NCBI RefSeq assembly: GCF_001723175.1
Contig: NC_064655.1
Span: 3,534,001-3,598,000, forward strand
Direction: 5' to 3'
Source: Penicillium oxalicum
Taxonomy: Eukaryota > Ascomycota > Eurotiomycetes > Eurotiales > Aspergillaceae
DNA length: 64,000 nt
Shown here piece by piece: positions 44,884 to 56,608 of the stretch. Both the position numbers and the translations under genes were made by a program. Each line of letters opens with the position of its first letter. Position 1 is the stretch's first letter. The notes beneath the pieces are model-generated. The model had not been told where the DNA came from, did no database searches, and saw only the letters and a list, made by a program, of their open reading frames with translations.

Positions 44884-46914
44884 TCAGCGTGTACATCGCT
44901 CATGCGGAGGCCTCCATCCAATTCCCATGCGCTCCATCAGTAATCGCTCTCTTTCTTCCCAAGTTTCTCCTCCGTGTTCTAGATCAATCACTCGGCCTCC
45001 CGCGATACGCTCACGCACTCCACTCGAGTCGAACTTCCATCCATGAGCCTTTTTGACATAACGTCGGAGGTCGCGCTCGAAAGTGGTGTCGCCGGACCAT
45101 CCCAATACAGCGCATCCGACGGTGTGCCAAGGTGAGATGATAATGTCAACGCGTCGGTGAGGATTTGGATTCTTCTTGAGCGTCTTGTCAAATTGTGGAT
45201 CTTGCCAGACGACGAGGGCTTTGTCGAGAGAGTCAAGGTGTCTTCCGGGCTCGTCCCCACGGTAGGGAAGAGTTTGCTGTTCGCGATGCGAGGACGTCAA
45301 ATGAAGAGACAAGGTGTGTGTGACATATTGCTCTGCTTCGAGACTAGTCACTATGTCGACGATGAGGCTGTCTGTGATATTTTCATCGCGATGTGTGACA
45401 ATGACATCGACGTCGCCACTAGATTCTTTCCCCCGTCGGTATCCGCCTACGATGATACATTCAACTTTACCCTCTGCTTCTGGACGAATCCTGTTTGCAT
45501 GCCGGCAGATAGTCTCCGCAATGGACTCAGATTCAAGACGAGACACTCCCTGAAGAAACTCATCAAAGAACTTGACTCCAATCTGCTGAGCACGGGTCAA
45601 ACTGTTCCACCCGTTTTCCACAATGTCATCAAGATCTCGCCAACCTCGATGGTAGTAGAAGTCTCTTGCGGTCTTCACACCCACTCCCCATATCAAATTG
45701 AATTGATTCAACACCCGAAGCACGGGATCAGTCTCCAAAGTGTTTGCCGCACTGACATTTCCGTCCTCATCAGTATGATTACAACTTCCTCGCTGTTGGT
45801 ACTCTGCGAACAAATTTGCGATCTTGGCTTCGCATCCTGGAAGAGTGAGAATTTCGCTTGGACGCTTGATGACGTACGGATATGCTGCAATGGCCGCGAT
45901 GGAGGTACTATATGCGCGCACCCCGATTTCGTCCAAAGTCAGTTCCCTGATGCGGCGGATCTTCACGAGTTGAGAAATAAAGTCCTCGTTGGGCGGATGC
46001 AAGGGCGCAGAGCGCTGACATGCGTACGCAATGCCTTCACGGACCCAGTCAGGTTCTGGTGGTAGATCGGCGGTCTCGTCATGTTCTGACGTTGTTTGTC
46101 GGTATAGCGCTGGCGGATGACGCTGGCTAGCTTGTCCGTCCAGAGGCTCCCTGGGGCGTCGGAAGTGCGAGTGCTGAGAGGAGGTTGTAGATGACTGCGA
46201 AACGGCATCTTCTTTCGCACGTCGCAGAATTGCGCTCGTTGATCGCTGTTGAGATACTGCTGCTGCCAGAGTTGGGGATTGGGCAGAAACTGGCTTGGGG
46301 ATCTTGCGCCCTCTGTACACTACAAATGAGTTCCAAGGGATGACGCTGCCAGCTGCGATTGACTGATCTAGCCATTCCAATGAGAGGAGAGCCACGCTTT
46401 TCTCAGGCCCGGGTCCCGCCGGATGTAGTACAAGGTGGCTCGCTGGGTCATGGAGACTATGTATTTCGTTCTCGTCAGATTCCGACTCGGTGCTAAGATC
46501 AACGACCTCAGCAGCTAAAGTGGATGTTGCAGAGGTCGGATCAATCTTTCTTCTTTTCAGTGCAGGCTTAACATCTGACTGAGATGGTGGTGAAAGGTGA
46601 ACGGGGTCAGGGATTTCTTCAGTCCATAGGCCGCGGGAACGTAGCTCCAGCGCGCCTCGTTTCTTCTGTGATATCTTTCCCAGAATGACTTCGGCCTCTG
46701 ATATGTCATAGGTCAGTGTGCCTCCGTTCCGCACCACTTTGTCTTCGATACCGTGAAGACGGTCCATTGGTAAGTGTGTCGGAAGTATAAAGATGGGTCC
46801 CTGGTCGGAGAATATTGTGGTTTGCGGGGCATCTGGGATTAGGCCGTCGGAGGGAGCTGAGCCCTTTGTCGCCAGATTCAAACCCGACATGCCTATTGTA
46901 ATGAAAGCATACAA
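44884..46914 (-). CDS. Family X DNA polymerase (Pol4 / lambda-mu type) with N-terminal BRCT
   Basis: A single-exon frame of up to 676 aa. The start may instead be Met9 (46890), since MSGLNLA is a more usual opening. An N-terminal BRCT-like region lies at about 40-200, interrupted by a polar segment. A Ser-rich linker follows, then the 8 kDa domain (ELTLDEIGVRAYSTSIAAIAAYP) and the fingers HhH segment (LIWGVGVKTARDFYY). The palm has GYRRGKESSGDVDV with Asp501 and Asp503, and a third catalytic Asp590 in HRRVDIII. The C-terminus is the usual thumb region. Such enzymes fill gaps in base-excision repair and non-homologous end joining in the nucleus. I cannot separate lambda from mu type by eye. 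Confidence 0.92.
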   Translation of the reverse strand: MYAFITIGMSGLNLATKGSAPSDGLIPDAPQTTIFSDQGPIFILPTHLPMDRLHGIEDKVVRNGGTLTYDISEAEVILGKISQKKRGALELRSRGLWTEEIPDPVHLSPPSQSDVKPALKRRKIDPTSATSTLAAEVVDLSTESESDENEIHSLHDPASHLVLHPAGPGPEKSVALLSLEWLDQSIAAGSVIPWNSFVVYRGRKIPKPVSAQSPTLAAAVSQQRSTSAILRRAKEDAVSQSSTTSSQHSHFRRPREPLDGQASQRHPPALYRQTTSEHDETADLPPEPDWVREGIAYACQRSAPLHPPNEDFISQLVKIRRIRELTLDEIGVRAYSTSIAAIAAYPYVIKRPSEILTLPGCEAKIANLFAEYQQRGSCNHTDEDGNVSAANTLETDPVLRVLNQFNLIWGVGVKTARDFYYHRGWRDLDDIVENGWNSLTRAQQIGVKFFDEFLQGVSRLESESIAETICRHANRIRPEAEGKVECIIVGGYRRGKESSGDVDVIVTHRDENITDSLIVDIVTSLEAEQYVTHTLSLHLTSSHREQQTLPYRGDEPGRHLDSLDKALVVWQDPQFDKTLKKNPNPHRRVDIIISPWHTVGCAVLGWSGDTTFERDLRRYVKKAHGWKFDSSGVRERIAGGRVIDLEHGGETWEERERLLMERMGIGWRPPHERCTR

Positions 46915-47351
46915 ACCAGCACAGCAAAATACATGGAGATGATAAAAGGAGGATGATAAAAGACACCAAAAAGGTCCAGTATATGCAAAGTTAGGTTTCG
47001 TTTTGTATACGTGCGGGATCGTCGTGATCGACGCTGAAAACTCTCAAGAGTCAAAGGAGTGGATTTGATCGTTTTGATGGCGGTACACAGCAAATTGTTT
47101 TAAATTATCACACCAAGAGATCTGAGAGCAAAAAGCAGAGGTTGCGCAAGTAAATGGAGTCAGTTTGAGGGTGGTGGAAGCAAGTTGACCCGTACGTCAT
47201 ATGACGCGTGCCTGAGGCCACACTTTCAAATTGACGCTGCAAGAATTCCGCATCCAATTTCATCCCCAGTGATTCTGGCCAGTTTGTCGCCCGTAAAAGG
47301 GAGATGGACAGACTATCATGGATTGAACTGAGCAAACAATCCTCATCCAAT
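46915..47351. other. Region between polymerase start and NiCoT stop
   Basis: About 440 bp: the promoter of the polymerase gene and the 3' UTR of the transporter gene, both on the minus strand. Nothing else is seen. Confidence 0.5.
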
Positions 47352-49076
47352 TCAGACTATGTCATCCCCATCACGGTGTTGGTTGGTTTCCTTGACAGCT
47401 ACTTGTGCTGCCGCACCCTTACCGTTGGTCTCATGTAATGATTGCCTGCCACGACCTCCAGTCTCGTGAACAAAGTATCCATCCACCTCACTGTCTGCGA
47501 GCACATCGGGACTCTCCACCTGGTCCTGGACGATTGGTTTCTTGTGGCGGCGTGCCATCCATCGTCTCCACGGCTTGTAAAGAACGACGCTCACCCCACC
47601 AAATATGATGAAGCAACCACAAATTGATCCACCGATCACGTCGTAGTAGTCGCCAGCGGTCTGTACACCATCCCAGAATTTGCCCTCTGCATTTGTCACA
47701 TTCAAGATCATAGTCAGGAGCTGAATGACTCCAATAATTATGGCCACGATGACGGTGAGCGTGGTGAGGACGATAGAATAATACAAGAATGCGACAGGAT
47801 CGCGGTGGTTGTTCCGAGACTGCGGCAGCTCATCCCCATCAATATCGGTAGAGACGTCTGAGATGGAATCGCTCTGTTTGGCAGGTAAGAAGTTCGCCGA
47901 AGGTTGAATATAGAGCGAGAACATGAGGGCGCCATCGATGGTGTCCAACAGACACATGCCCGCTGTGAACAGGGCCGGGAGAATCAAAATCACCCAAAAG
48001 GATGTGCCTTTGGTAGCCTCGACCGAGGAGATGCCAAGCAGCGCAATCTCGGATGAGGTATCAAACCCGAGCCCGAACAAGATGCCGAGTGGATACATCT
48101 TCCACGGTCTGAGGAGGGTGTGAGTACATGCTCTCGGTGTCCGGTGATTCGAATGATTGCACTCACCGATCAATTAATTTAAACATCTTCTTCAATACGG
48201 CAAAGAGAATGCCGCCGCCTTCAATTTTCCAAGCCTCATCCTCCTGACCGTCGGGCAAGGCAAAGACCTTTTTCATCTGCTTGATTAATTTATAGAGAAT
48301 ATAGGCATTCATAATCCCGAGCAAGATCAGAAATGCGGCACTGACGGAACTTCCAATAATGCCGCCTATCCTGCTGAAGCTGTCAAATTTGGAGGAAACG
48401 GCGGCCGCTGTGGCTGCGACCACAATTGAAGTAATGATAACGATCCTAGGGCAATTTAGTCTGCTGCTAATCAGCCCCCTAGAAAGGATGACAGTAGTGC
48501 TTACGTGGAGTGACCGAGCGAGAAAAACGTGCCCACTGTGACCGGCTTCTGTCCAGTCGCAAGCAGTCTTCGAGTCATCAAGTCGATCGCCTGACGAGTA
48601 ACTTAGCTAGCCATTCAATCAAAAGCTCCCAACCCGAGGCGAAGAGGGGTGGTGTGAGCATACCGAGATATGGTCTGCATCAAAGGCGTGTCGAAGACCA
48701 AGAGTATATGCGAGGACTGCGGTGGAGACCAATTTCCTAAAAGGTCATGAGTTTGGGAACAAACGAGTACTATATGTGACCGTTTTCGCCAGATCACTGA
48801 TCAACCTACGTATGGTAGCGCTGCCCGATTGTTAACCACGTACTTTGACCATTATCTGAAAAACTTGAATGCTCTCTTGCTTACCAGAACAATAGCGGCA
48901 GCAATCCAGACGATGATATTGATCAAAGCGACCAAGAGAATGATGCCAATGGCGCGCAGAGGAATCTTCCGAATTCCGGGCACACGTCGATGATGGCGCT
49001 CGGCCTTGTGGATGAGCGGCGTCAAGCTCCATTTGCGGCCGCTATCGCAGCGCTCGTCCTCTGGGCTCACCATCAT
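47352..49076 (-). CDS. NiCoT-family nickel/cobalt transporter
   Basis: Coding exons on the minus strand are 48885-49076, 48810-48820, 48664-48736, 48505-48590, 48167-48445 and 47352-48108, giving 465 aa. Exon 2 is an 11 nt microexon, needed to join the first membrane segment to the conserved KLVSTAVLAYTLGLRHAFDADH. NiCoT signatures are present: HAFDADH at 84-90 (HX4DH), LGHS at 117-120, and LGFDTSSE at 227-234. About eight hydrophobic segments fit a high-affinity plasma-membrane Ni2+/Co2+ permease like fission yeast Nic1, which supplies urease. The loop after LLDTIDGALMF and the C-terminal tail are polar. Metal preference is inferred from the family. The first of two adjacent ATGs was taken as start. 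Confidence 0.92.
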
Positions 49077-52000
49077 CTTGTTAGACTGTTGCAGTGAGGG
49101 TCAACTTCGCCTCACCGTCGGCGTGAAAAGTGCGCGAGGCCGTAAATTTTGGAGGGGATTTCTGTTCACGCTGTGTTTTTTTCCAGTCTTGCTCGGTAGT
49201 GGCTCTGATTGATAGCAGGTGCCGCAGATAAGCTTAGTCCACAAGGTCCTCGAAAAGAATCCACAGGTACCGGTTGGGGAAATTCCACGTCTCTGTACAC
49301 AGCCCGTGCCAGGTCTACTCGTTTATCTCTGCAGATGGGCTAGATGAAAAACTTATATCGCCATCATCATAATCAACATCGTGGGGACAGCAGGGGGAAA
49401 AAAAAGAAAGCAAACCTTTCTGCGTGCTGTCTTATCGCTGCCATGGCGCCAAGAGACCCAAGACCTCGTCGTCAGCCCCGCCGTTGCGTTCGAGGGCTGG
49501 GCGGGGTCGCGGAGACCACCGGCCGAGTTTGGGTCTGAACTCGAGCTGAATGCCTGATGGTTCAGTAAAACCGCGACGATGACATATTTAAATGTTATTT
49601 TATTTTTGGCTCATAGCAAAGGATGTTTGCCCAGTACCAAATACAAGAAGAAGTGTTTCCCTTTCCCCCCGCAACCTTCAGGCCATCCAGACTGTCTCTC
49701 CACGTTGTCCACACGCTCGCCGTGGACGATAATCACGTGATGTTACAATGGTGGGGGTAGCGGGACAAGCCGCGTGCAGCGGCAGAGTTTGATAGCGACG
49801 CAACGGGCTGCTGGACCAACAGATGACTCATGAAAGCCATTTCCGTGTGGTAATGAGGAAGATGGTCTCCTCCAGTTTTGCCGATCGTCTCTGCCTCTAA
49901 GCGAGATCTGGCATTGGTCTCGCGTGCAAGTCTCGGCCCAGACTCACCGAGGGCGGGACGGACTAAGCCGACTTGGGGTGGAAAAGTACCCGTCGATGAG
50001 GACGATCCGAGCGGAAACGGCCCAGCTTGCCGATGCCAAGGGGCTGAAGGGCAAAAGAAGGACATTCAAGGTTCACAGGAAGAGGCCGTGGTGATCGGAC
50101 TGTTTTCCTATCAGCGGCCCCACTCAGAACCCAAGACCCTTCTGTTCCGACCTGACACGAGGAGCTCTGCCGACTCTTCTTTCACCTTCAGCTGCCGGGA
50201 ATGAGGTTTTGTAGGCAGATGAATGAATCACGTGGCTCCAGCGGACAGGTCTGGACGAGGGCATCGGCTTTGACGTTGAAAAGTAGCACATGACTCACGC
50301 GTGATACCACCAGTCCAGTCCATCAACTGGACAATCTTGTGGCGAGCAAGATGCTCGTATTGCGAATGCCACCAGAGGTACAGCGGTCAATGTGGGTGGG
50401 GGGAGGTTTCTTTGGTCGCCATTGAAAGCTTGATCTTGCGCATGGATTCAATGGAGCTACTCAGGCTATTTCAATTGAACTTTGTTGGTACTCGTCATGC
50501 CGAGTGGCATTCGCCCATTGAACACATACTCTTACCGTCAAAAATTGCTGTTCTAGATGTAGTGTTCTGAACTGCCCTCTTTAGGGATGGACTAAGAACA
50601 TCGACCACTTCCACCATAGCGAGGTGAGGATGAGAAGCCCCTTTTGCTGATGTCTCTGGCGTAGACAGGAATGAATGCCCATGTAAAAAAAATACCCCAG
50701 CTCTGTGATCTCTTCACTTTCAATCGGAGTGATATTTCTCGGTGAATGTCATCCGAATTGACCACAAAGCCAAAAGATGCCTGTCTACTAGAGTCCCTCA
50801 ACCTAAAAGGTCGACCCGTCTATCACAAGACACACCCGGTCGAATATATCTTCCTTCTCGAGGCCACAAGTTTTGGACAGCGTCGTCGATTCCATGTCCA
50901 AATTCCCCGTTTTCTATCACCTCTAAACTGAACTGTCACAGCTCTAACTTCTAGGAGAATTGTTAATCTTGGGCAAGTCCCATATAGCACACAGTTTATT
51001 CAAAGGTGTCCTGGGGGAAGGAGGATCAAGGAAACCACAGATCTTGAAGGTGACCTTGACTGATTCAAGAGAGGTTGATAGCCCACTTTTAGAGTAGTTG
51101 AGCATCTGCTTAACCCCTCTAAGAGCTATTCGAGTGTAACCTCGGAAGGAGCGAGCATGGATACCGGGCAGCGTGGATCGAAGTGCCTAGCACGATTGCG
51201 GCGATTGTAGACTTTTGATCTCACTCCTGCTTTTTGTTCAGTGACTTGGATATAGGAAAGACATATAGCTCGTCGAAGAAGGGGGGGGGAGGGGGCGAAG
51301 TGTCTCAAAAATGGATCAACGAGCCCCACTCAAGCAGAGGCCAACCATCTCGGATGATGCACATGATAGAGAATAGAGAGAATCTCTGCCCACGTGGCAT
51401 GCACCTGATTGTTGCGATAGCGCCTGCGACCTGTGGACATCGCATCTCGCTCCCGTTGGCCGGTATCGCGTGATCTGATCTCTTAGTTTGAAGAGCCGTA
51501 ACCAAACTACCCACATGATCGGGTGACCTTTCAGATCGAGATACAAACTTGGTATTAAGCTTGGAGAAAAGAGGGAACTTGAGGCCCACCACGAGATGGC
51601 CAGATGCCCTCCTCCCTGTAGCCACAGGAGCTCGAATATAAAATTGATCGATGACTTGGTCGTGAGGATGATTCTGAATTGCAGTGCCGGTGGACACAGG
51701 CATTCCAAGGTCCTTCATCCGGGCTACATCTGACCCGACTGTGTGATACATGACAAGCAAAACAACAAGTCCCCTCTCGGCGTGTCTTGCTAAACTTGAA
51801 ATAAAATTCCAGGCGCATTCCCATTGTGGATTGTTGTAGTGATTCTTACCAACCCATGGCCCATAAGGTTTGGACCCTTTTTGGGTGTTTTTTTTTTCCT
51901 CCCTTACTAGTATTACAAACTTAGGGTTTCGGGACGAGCCACCCAGACTTGAGTGTTTCCCACCGAAACCGAAAGGATCAAACTTTAATTGCTTGTGTCA

Positions 52001-53000
52001 GCTTGAATGTTGTCATGCTGGACCCTTCAATTTTTCCATCGATTGGTCTTGATGAACCGGGTCAGTCAATTCCCCTGAACCAAGACAGAGCCAACAGCGG
52101 CACCGCTCCAAGTCGACGGGACCAAATCTCCACTCTGAACCGACATCGAGGGTTCGCAAAGAGAGTCATGCGATCTCGGTGAACTCTTGACTTTTTGCCT
52201 TATGCCCTATGCTCAATTCCCCGAGACTCTCTTAGACTGGATGAGGCTAGCCCACATGCAGGAAGTGCTGTGTACTCTTCGGTATGCCGAGCCGCCCCCT
52301 TCCCTTCGGCCCGGTGGTAGCTTTGAGTCCCTTTCCTGGTGCGGAGATCAGAGAAAGGGGTTCGCCCGATAAATACAGTCTAGTCTATTCCGAATTCCCG
52401 ACTTGATGAGTGAGTTCAGACGTCAAGGTTTTGGGTTGGTTCTTGTGGAGGACGTTTAGCTTTTTACCCTTTCTACAGTAGCAATATGCTTGTCGCCGAA
52501 GAATCCCCGATGTGTTGGCTGGTGCTAAAGAGGGTTAGACCCAGGGGTTGGCCTCGTGGTAGTAGTGTTTAATTTTGGGAAGTGTGTTTTCTAAGCATGA
52601 TATTTGATGGGGAAGTCAGAGGCACGAGTAGAGTAATGTTTGCTAATGGCGACGGTCTGAATAGCAAAAACTTGACAATGATGGACCATGCATTACATAA
52701 ACTTAGTGACTCTGATTGACTGTCCAAGGGTCTAGCCAGATCGAAGAGTGAGAACCTACGAGATGAGTTTGAAAGCAAAGCCCAAAAAGTAACAAGGCGA
52801 TAAGATATTTACCTACTGTAGAACAGATGCTTTTTCTTGTTTTATACACAAAAATAAAAAGAAAAAGAAAAAAAGAAGGGTGTGAAATTGTGATCGTCCG
52901 CTAGTTGCCCGATCGCCACTCAGTGGGTCTCTGACTCGTCCATGGAGATATTCCGAAACATGACTGACTAATTTGAATGGTAGATGATCCAATCGCAGGT

Positions 53001-53020
53001 GAGAGAGAGAGAGAGAGAGA
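53001..53020. repeat. (GA)10 microsatellite
   Basis: Ten GA dinucleotides in the gene-free region. Confidence 0.9.
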
Positions 53021-53536
53021 AACTAGTCGATCCTCCCGCCTTGGTCGTTCCCCCATTTCCACAAACTTATCACAGTGGCCGCCGCATCATTGAGTGTACT
53101 TCACAGGGTCTTTTATCCATGGCAACTTGGAATGTATCGGACACACGATTGTGAATCTCTTCCCCCCAGATACCGGATGTATTCATCAGCAAGGATCCCA
53201 GATAAGTCTGGAAAGGGGGGGAGGGGTGTGTCGAGACCTTAAGTCCTTTTGGCCAAAAACGAACCTGCCCCACTATGACTGTCAACGAACGGCTCGGGCG
53301 CCGACCACGAAAAGTCAAAATGGATAGAGCAATTCGTAGTGTGCGGACTATGTCCAGATCCTGAATTTTACGTACGCTGTGCAGTCAATTAGTGTACCCC
53401 ATTACACATAAGCGGTTTGGCCCACACAGCCCACAATTGGAAGAGCGCCCAGCTCCTCTGGTGTCTGGCTCACCAGAGACAATCGCTGATCATTTGGGAC
53501 ATTGGGATTGTCTCATGGTTGACCCGGCCAATTGAA

Positions 53537-53552
53537 AGAGAGAGAGAGAGAG
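53537..53552. repeat. (AG)8 microsatellite
   Basis: Eight AG dinucleotides about 500 bp beyond the previous GA repeat. Confidence 0.85.
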
Positions 53553-53936
53553 AAAGAAAAAGAGAAAGCGAGGGAAACTGGATCAGTCTCAAATGCAAAG
53601 TCGATTAAAAATATGGTATTAGGAGTTCTGGAAGTTCCTTTAGACATGTAGTATGGCGTTATCTCTGGGTAACATTTCACGTGTGGTCGCATTCAATGCG
53701 CTCTTCTCATCGAGCTGGTGATCCCACCACCTCACTTGCGGGAATTCGCAAAAGTGATTCATCAAGGTACAATGGAGTCTGTGATCTGGAATTTTGATGA
53801 GGGGAAAAAGAAAGCCCAGCAAAAGAAAAAAAGAAATGAAGAAGAAATAAAAAAGGAGAAGAGAAGAGGAGAAAAAGAAAAAAGTAACACCCCGGGTGAG
53901 ATACATCACATAAAAACCAAGGATGAAAATGCAAAC

Positions 53937-55454
53937 TTAATGCGCAGTCCCCCGACCATCCCATTGATTCGGTGACGGAACACGACCGGGCGCCTGCGCT
54001 GGATCTTTCGTCCAAGCCTCGGTCTCGACAATTGTCTCGGAGACAACGGTGATTTCTTTCGAGGTCGGCTCTGGTTCGGTGAGAATATGCTCATCGCTGC
54101 CCCATGCAGACACTTGCGTCTGCGTGAGTCCCTGTGAATTCTTGCTCCTCTTACCGCTGCGGTCTGCATGGGTCGAGAGGGTTTGAAGACCGCGGCTGGA
54201 GAGAGGGTAGGACCGTCCTCCCGATTGCTTTCCGGAGGATGAGAAGAGCTGGGACAGACCGATCTTCTTGAAACCCTTACGGATCAAGGGCTGAATGATG
54301 GGCAGATTGGAGACGATGATCGACACAAAGGTTTCCCGACACGCCCATTTGGATCCGGCAACGGCGCCTTCTCGTCCGGCCTATGTTGTTTGTGGTACGA
54401 GATGTCAGTTTTGGACGGAAAAGGTTCTCGGATACGTCTCTTTCCTGTCCCTCCACAAGATGCGAGAGAGGCCATGGGTGCATGGATGGAGCCACACTTA
54501 CCGTTGTGATCATAACGGCTCGAATGATCGAGGCTGTAATGACAAAGGCAGCCCCCGAGAAAAGACCCATCAGCGGAATCTTCTGTTTCATGCTGATCTT
54601 GACTTGCCACAGCAGGGGAAGTGGAATCGAAAGAAGGTAGATATCGGTGATCACATTGAGCAGAACCACAACCACTACGTATACCATGGAGTTGGCTGGT
54701 TGACAGTTATCTGAGGCCAACGGTGTCAGCTAGGTTTGACGAAGTGAAAAAAGACAACCCTCCCCCCCCCCTCCCGGCTCACACCGATATTATTCATTGT
54801 TGGAAATGGGGAAAAAAACTCACTGCCTGGGTTCGGATTGATTTGCCAAAATGCATGGAAAGGTTGACACGACAAAAGTACCGACAGCTGAGTGGCGAGC
54901 CATGACACCCCGAGAATGATATAGGCGATTCGTACGCGCTGAGGCAGATTTTGGAGACCGGTTGTCAATCGCGAGTAGAAGACCGCCAGGGCGTACTTGA
55001 TCAGCCACAAGATAGCCACATAGAGTGACCATCCAAGCACTTGAATCTTCGACCCCGCCACGCGATGAGCCCATTCTGCTGAGTGCGGGTCCAGCGTAGC
55101 ACGCTGTTCGGCCGTCATGTAGCTGTTTGTCAAGCCTTCATAGTTGGCGCCCACCAGATATGCCGCGACTGTTTCCAACACGAAGACAATCTGTTCGGTG
55201 ATGGTAATGAATTGTCAGTATAGCTTTTCTTTTTCTGACACTATATTGGGCACTTGATGCATCCTCATCTTCATCCTCAATTCGAATTCGGGAGGAATTG
55301 GAAAAGAAAAATCACGTACTCCGGCCAGTGGCATGAGATAGTCATCCAGTTGAAAGCCCGATGGGCCAACGAGAGTCCATCGGACGTAGACGCGAAAAGC
55401 GATGACAACGAGAGCCAGGGCCAACAGTGTCCATGCTTCGACATTCTGCGCCAT
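53937..55454 (-). CDS. Pth11-like / fungal rhodopsin-domain integral membrane protein
   Basis: Coding exons on the minus strand are 55320-55454, 54824-55190, 54502-54710 and 53937-54380, giving 384 aa. Seven hydrophobic segments can be traced, starting at WTLLALALVVIAFRVYVRW and continuing through IVFVLETVAAYLV, SLYVAILWLIKYALAVFYSR, IAYIILGVSWLATQLSVLLSC and VVVVVLLNVITDIYLLSIPL. The pattern is typical of the large fungal rhodopsin-domain family that includes Pth11-related receptors. CQPFHAFW and the DIYLLSIPLPLLW stretch are family hallmarks. There is no N-terminal CFEM domain. The C-terminal 130 residues are cytosolic and polar, with Ser/Thr/Glu runs. Ligand and role are unknown. Intron 3 (54381-54501) is rather long at 121 nt. 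Confidence 0.88.
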
Positions 55455-56608
55455 AGCTCCGTGTTTCTGTAAAAGTGACCGGGTTCAGTGTGTTTGTTGT
55501 AAAGAGAGAGGAGAAGAAAGAATCACTCTGTTCAGTGCAACTTGAAAAGAAAAACTATCTTTAAGAACCCCCTCTCCTCCTCCTTCCCCATAAACCAGAG
55601 AGCTCCTGAAAGGTTCTACCTTTAAAAAAAAAGAAAGTTGTGACCACTGCACCGCAACGGTGGATCGTGCCCTGTCCCGTTCCCACCGGCCCTGTGGAGC
55701 CGGTTCCACTATCGACTTGAATGGCACCAGGATAAGGGCTCGGATCCAAGTCCCACACAGGTCAAAAAATTGAGTCTTACGCTTGTCGCTAGAAGGGCCC
55801 CCCGAGATCTGGGTTTCCGGGTGACTGTGAGCGGCACTTGAATAGGCAAACGCTCTGTTCCTCCGTCGATCCTAAGCTCCATGGTGACGAAATCATCACC
55901 TGGAACCATGGATGCGAGACTTATTTAGACCACGCGCTCGCGCTCTGATTATTGAGAGACCTTCCCTTCAGGAGCTGCGTCGATGGTCTGAGTTTGCGGT
56001 TCTTTGTGCCATGCCACCAAGTCTCCATGCTTCGTCGCTCCGCGTTTCTGGATCGTGACTATATTGGTCAAACGATGTGCAGGCTCCGCATGGAACAAAG
56101 GGTGCTGAGAGAGACCAGTGTTGAATTACTTGAGATGATGTATCGGTCTTTCTTTTTGCTCTCCCTTTTCTTTTCCTTTCCTTTCTTTTTTTTAGGGATG
56201 AGAGAGACAACATTGACATTATTCGCTGCACCTTCACCATTGTGGGATTGCTCAGAGGATAATCCTTGTCGCTTGTTGCGAATGGGGGAGAAAATCGGAC
56301 AAAAAAAGAAAAGAAAGGAAAAGAAAGGAAAAGCAAAAAATAAAACAGGATCCGCTTGCCCGCTGTCTCGCGGGGCAAAATTGAGTTTAGAGTCCTGCAA
56401 AGTCTGCTCGGTCTATGGCTCACAAATCAACTACAGTACAAGGAATCAGACAGAGTAGTAAGCCTGCAATTTCAAGCCACGACTGATTTGCCGTCCCACG
56501 TAGTTTCTCATCTGATCATGGGTGTTTCATCGAAAGGAAGTCGCCCCTTCCCCTAAATAAAGCACTCAAGGGGCCGGGGCCCGTTCTGTCGTCGCCACCT
56601 CGTCCGAT
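55455..56608. other. Region between Pth11-like start and GMC oxidoreductase stop
   Basis: About 1.15 kb with the promoter of the membrane protein and the 3' UTR of the oxidoreductase. A- and T-rich mirror-like runs occur at 56155-56195 and 56300-56342. No gene is seen. Confidence 0.5.

Larger units (their letters stand above)
49077..53936. other. 4.9 kb region without recognisable genes
   Basis: It begins with the NiCoT promoter and ends with the 3' UTR of the Pth11-like gene. In between are only short ORFs, a GA repeat (53001-53020), an AG repeat (53537-53552), G runs near 51283-51296 and A-rich runs near 52850-52880. I see no domain pattern, transposase or terminal repeats. Confidence 0.5.

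Noticed and set aside
45157..46065. A 302-codon open frame antisense to the family X polymerase
   Set aside because: It overlaps conserved catalytic coding sequence on the other strand and shows no domain pattern of its own.
50746..50931. A 61-codon ORF with protein-like composition
   Set aside because: Too short, isolated and unrecognised. No splice sites link it to other coding segments.
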